NCBI GenBank assembly: GCA_024711125.1
Contig: JANJTM010000054.1
Span: 22,501-86,500, forward strand
From: Rhodothermales bacterium
Lineage (GTDB): Bacteria > Bacteroidota > Rhodothermia > Rhodothermales > UBA10348
Direction: 5' to 3'
Length of the DNA: 64,000 bases
Below are positions 61,466 through 64,000 of the stretch, one piece after another. The position numbers were made by a program, and so were the translations under genes. The notes beneath the pieces were generated by a model. That model ran no database searches and was not told the DNA's origin. It saw only the letters and a program-made list of their open reading frames with translations. How positions within the stretch are numbered: position 1 is the first letter of the stretch; every line of letters starts with the position of its first letter.

Positions 61466-64000
61466 CTAGAGCGTCCAATAGAGCGTGGCCGTGAGAGAAA
61501 ACGTGTTGTAGTCGTCGACGAAGCTCGAGGCGCCGCTTCCGAGCGAACGGCTCGACTGTCCGACGGCACCGACCACGTTGAGCGAGAAGTGGTTCGAGAG
61601 GCGCTTGATGAGGTCCATCTCGATGCGTCGCGAGATGAAGCCGTTGGACTCTGCGATGATGCCCATGGCGCCGCGCAGGCGCAGGTACCAGTTGTAGGGC
61701 ACGTTCTTCTCGTACTCGAGGAAGATGTCCCACGACTGGTAGTCGCGCGGCGACCAGTACAGGTCGGTCGTCGTGCGCCAGGCGATCTTGTGCCACATCA
61801 CGCCGAACCAGGTGTGCGGAACGATCTTGTAGGAGCCCTCGAGACGCGTCGACACGCCGATGTTGGCGTTCGACGTGGTCGCGATCGTGCCGAAGTTGTC
61901 GCGGACCAGGTTCATGCCGAGGAACCCGCCGAGTCGAAGGGTGGAGTCGGCCATCGCGTTGGGCAGGAAGCCCTGGATGTCGAACTGCGTGTTGCGAAGG
62001 TTGTACTCGCCGCCGGCCGGAGACCAGAGATCGATCGACCCTTCGCCGGCGCGGAATCCGAGCGATCCCCGGTAGACACCGGGGTCCTGGCGCCAGTAGC
62101 GGATCCCACCGAAGCCGACGGTCCTTCCGCCTTCGTAGTCGTACAGACCGCCCTCGACCGAAATCCGGCTCGAGAACGAGGCGTGGTTCAGCTCGGCGAA
62201 TTTCTCGGCCAGGTCCACGTATCCGGCGGCGAAGACCTGGTTGACGCGACCGCGCGCCGTCGGCGAATTCGGAATCAGCTGCCGCGTCCCGGTCATGAAG
62301 TGCGAGTTCACGCCCGCCATGAGCACCGACCCCCAGCCGATGGGGAGCGTGACGTGCGCCTGGGCGCCCTGCATCCAGCGGTCGTAGTTCGTGCCGCCGC
62401 CGTGACCGATCACGGCCTCGACGGTCGGCACGATGATGCCGACGAAATCGTAGCCGCGGCCCTCGGCCGTCTGGCCGAGGCTGGCACGCATACGGAGATC
62501 CAGCGTCACCGACCGCTCGCCGACGGTCGTCGCCGATCCGGAGAGCCGCTGCGCATCGGCGTAGATCTCCTCGGCCTGCGCGTAAAGACCCAGTTCACGG
62601 TACGCGTCAGCCTGCAGGAAGCGCGCCTCGTAGTCGTACGGGTTGCGGGCGACGAGATCCTGCAGGGTCACCAGCGCTCCGGAGAAGTCCTTGCGGTAGA
62701 TCTGGTTACGGGCGATTTCCTTCGCCGTGTCGTAGTCCCAGGACTGTTCCTGCAGGGCGAGAAGCACCGAAAGGGCCCCCACGAAGTCGCCCTTGGCGGT
62801 GTGGACCTGCGCCAGTTCGCGCATCTCGGCGCGGTTCCGACGTCCCTGCGTCTCGAAGTAGGCTTCGTACGCGCGGATCGCTTCGTCATACCGGCGGGCC
62901 GTCGCCAGCGTCCGGGCCTGGTTCAACTGTTCGAACCGCAGCGCGTCGGTTCGGCGGATCCGTGCACGCTCCACCAATTGGGCCAGCGCGTCGATCCTGC
63001 CGGCGTACCGGGTATCGGCGAACGAATCGGCTCGGCGCAGCAGGGCCTCGGCGCCGTCGGCGTCCCCTTGGGCAAGGCGGAAGTCGGCGAGGTCGAGCAG
63101 AAGTTGGGGATCCCGAAGATCCTGGACGGCGACCAACCGGGACGCAAATCGTTCGGCCCGCTCGTCCATCTGGCCGCCCGCGATCGCGGCCATCACGTAC
63201 AGCCGCTGGAAATCGGGGTTGTCCGGCTGACGATCCACGAGCATCGCGGCCTGCCGGGCCGCCTCCTCCGTATAGCCGTTGACCCGAAGCGCGTCGGCGT
63301 ACCGGGCGCGCTGGGTGTCGTTGCCTGGCTCGAGCCGCAGCAGCGCCGCATAGACGGCGAATGCGTCGTCCGACCGCCCGAGAACGAGGTAGGATTCGGC
63401 CAGCTCACGCAGGGCTTCGCCGTCGTCGGGGCGGGACGAGAGGGAACGCTCGAGTTCGGCGATCCGGGACGTCGCCATGTCCCGCCGGCGGCCGGACAGC
63501 ACGGCCAACCGCGCCTGGTATCCTTCGTCGGCCGGATTGGCATGCACGGGGTCGGTCAGGACTTCCAGCGCCTCGGCCACGCGACCGGCGTCGGCCAGCG
63601 CGTCGACGAGAGCCAACCGCGTCGACATGTCGCGCGGATCGAAGCGGAGGCGGTACGTGAACCGGTCGATCGGGAAGATCGGCGATACCCCGTTGGCCGC
63701 GACGAGTCCGTTGTCGGCCGCCACGAACTGGGCGAGCCAGCGCTGCGTATTTCCGTGGCGCTCCACGAGCTGGAGCAGCTGGTCGTACGCTTCCTGGTGA
63801 CGCCCGTACCGGTTCAGTTCCTCCACCAGGCGGAACCGCTTCTCGTCGTCGTTCGGGTTCGCCCTCAGTTCGCGCAGCAGGCGGTCGACCACGAACTCGG
63901 TAGCGGGACGCTGCTGGCGGGGCGAAGGCGCCGACGCGAGACCGCGCCGAGCCGTTTCGTAGCGTGTCGTCCACTCGCTCGACGACCGGTGGCGGGGCGC
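61466..64000 (-). CDS. TPR-repeat outer-membrane exporter, 5' end outside window
   Basis: The frame is open to the right edge (first visible residues RHRSSSEWTTRYE), so the true start lies beyond 64000; the GTG at 63892 is internal. Over 840 residues are visible. The N-terminal about 500 are TPR-like repeats (EAYDQLLQLVERHG, LAESYLVLGRSDDAFAVYAA). The last about 310 form a beta-barrel with alternating strands and a terminal aromatic (SFVDDYNTFSLTATLYWTL). This TPR-plus-barrel design matches PgaA, BcsC and PelB, which export synthase-dependent polysaccharides. It precedes the GT2 synthase by 36 bases, so the two probably work as secretion and synthesis parts. Polymer identity is unknown. Confidence 0.82.
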   Translation of the reverse strand, partial: APRHRSSSEWTTRYETARRGLASAPSPRQQRPATEFVVDRLLRELRANPNDDEKRFRLVEELNRYGRHQEAYDQLLQLVERHGNTQRWLAQFVAADNGLVAANGVSPIFPIDRFTYRLRFDPRDMSTRLALVDALADAGRVAEALEVLTDPVHANPADEGYQARLAVLSGRRRDMATSRIAELERSLSSRPDDGEALRELAESYLVLGRSDDAFAVYAALLRLEPGNDTQRARYADALRVNGYTEEAARQAAMLVDRQPDNPDFQRLYVMAAIAGGQMDERAERFASRLVAVQDLRDPQLLLDLADFRLAQGDADGAEALLRRADSFADTRYAGRIDALAQLVERARIRRTDALRFEQLNQARTLATARRYDEAIRAYEAYFETQGRRNRAEMRELAQVHTAKGDFVGALSVLLALQEQSWDYDTAKEIARNQIYRKDFSGALVTLQDLVARNPYDYEARFLQADAYRELGLYAQAEEIYADAQRLSGSATTVGERSVTLDLRMRASLGQTAEGRGYDFVGIIVPTVEAVIGHGGGTNYDRWMQGAQAHVTLPIGWGSVLMAGVNSHFMTGTRQLIPNSPTARGRVNQVFAAGYVDLAEKFAELNHASFSSRISVEGGLYDYEGGRTVGFGGIRYWRQDPGVYRGSLGFRAGEGSIDLWSPAGGEYNLRNTQFDIQGFLPNAMADSTLRLGGFLGMNLVRDNFGTIATTSNANIGVSTRLEGSYKIVPHTWFGVMWHKIAWRTTTDLYWSPRDYQSWDIFLEYEKNVPYNWYLRLRGAMGIIAESNGFISRRIEMDLIKRLSNHFSLNVVGAVGQSSRSLGSGASSFVDDYNTFSLTATLYWTL

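Noticed and set aside
63890-63892. GTG at 63892 as the start of the TPR/barrel exporter
   Set aside because: The frame remains open and protein-like up to the window edge (SSSEWTTRYETARRG), so the true start is outside and this GTG is internal.

Overview
The window is high-GC, densely packed bacterial chromosome with no rRNA, recognisable tRNA, CRISPR array, transposase or phage gene. The gene set points to the Bacteroidota/Rhodothermota side of the tree, probably a Rhodothermales-type organism. Evidence: large TonB-dependent receptors with CarboxypepD-like N-termini, an ECF sigma/FecR/receptor/DUF4249-like cassette, a type IX secretion-style C-terminal domain, a DUF3276 (PUR-alpha-like) protein, bacillithiol genes bshC and bshB1, and promoter-like TAnnTTcG elements resembling the Bacteroidota -7 consensus TAnnTTTG. 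Species cannot be fixed from the sequence alone.

Layout. 1-5.4 kb: end of a PASTA-repeat protein, pyrR, a tmk-fur pair, a TPR protein and a DUF368/PopT-type undecaprenyl-phosphate translocase. 5.4-12.5 kb: a secreted LVIVD/T9SS protein, a short-chain dehydrogenase, two D-aminoacylase-like amidohydrolases (one lacking the HxH metal motif) and a class A beta-lactamase-like lipoprotein. 12.7-17 kb: a TonB-dependent receptor, a Bor-like lipoprotein and a small outer-membrane barrel. 17.2-25.8 kb: complex I genes nuoA-H, interrupted by a DUF4920 His-rich lipoprotein; nuoI-N are absent here. 25.8-35.7 kb: rpe, a second SDR, a DegQ-type protease, an M20 amidohydrolase, a Ctp protease, tatC, pyrE, glyA and DUF4359/DUF4159 proteins. 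35.7-46.9 kb: argS behind a leader terminator, a prephenate dehydratase, a methyltransferase, a UbiA prenyltransferase, the sigma/FecR/TonB/DUF4249 cassette, recX and a purine nucleoside phosphorylase. 47-55 kb: DUF3276, hisC, a DUF151-UVR nuclease, bshC, a SpoT/Mesh1-like HD hydrolase, leuS and bshB1.

55.1-64 kb, all on the minus strand: an apparent synthase-dependent exopolysaccharide operon. In transcription order it encodes a TPR-plus-beta-barrel exporter (PgaA/BcsC-like architecture, cut by the window end), a processive family-2 glycosyltransferase with membrane segments, a small membrane protein, and two homologous exported proteins. Each of those two joins a glutamine-amidotransferase-like fold to a polysaccharide-deacetylase (NodB) fold whose metal-binding motifs look lost. 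This is the best candidate for an undescribed system: it resembles a Pga-type machine in which the deacetylase role has been replaced by paired pseudo-deacetylases.

Many gene junctions overlap by 1-4 bases (ATGA, GTGA, TTGA, TGATG), so translational coupling is probably common. Several intrinsic-terminator hairpins are clear by eye. Identifications come from motif and architecture recognition without database searches; start sites and promoters are predictions.
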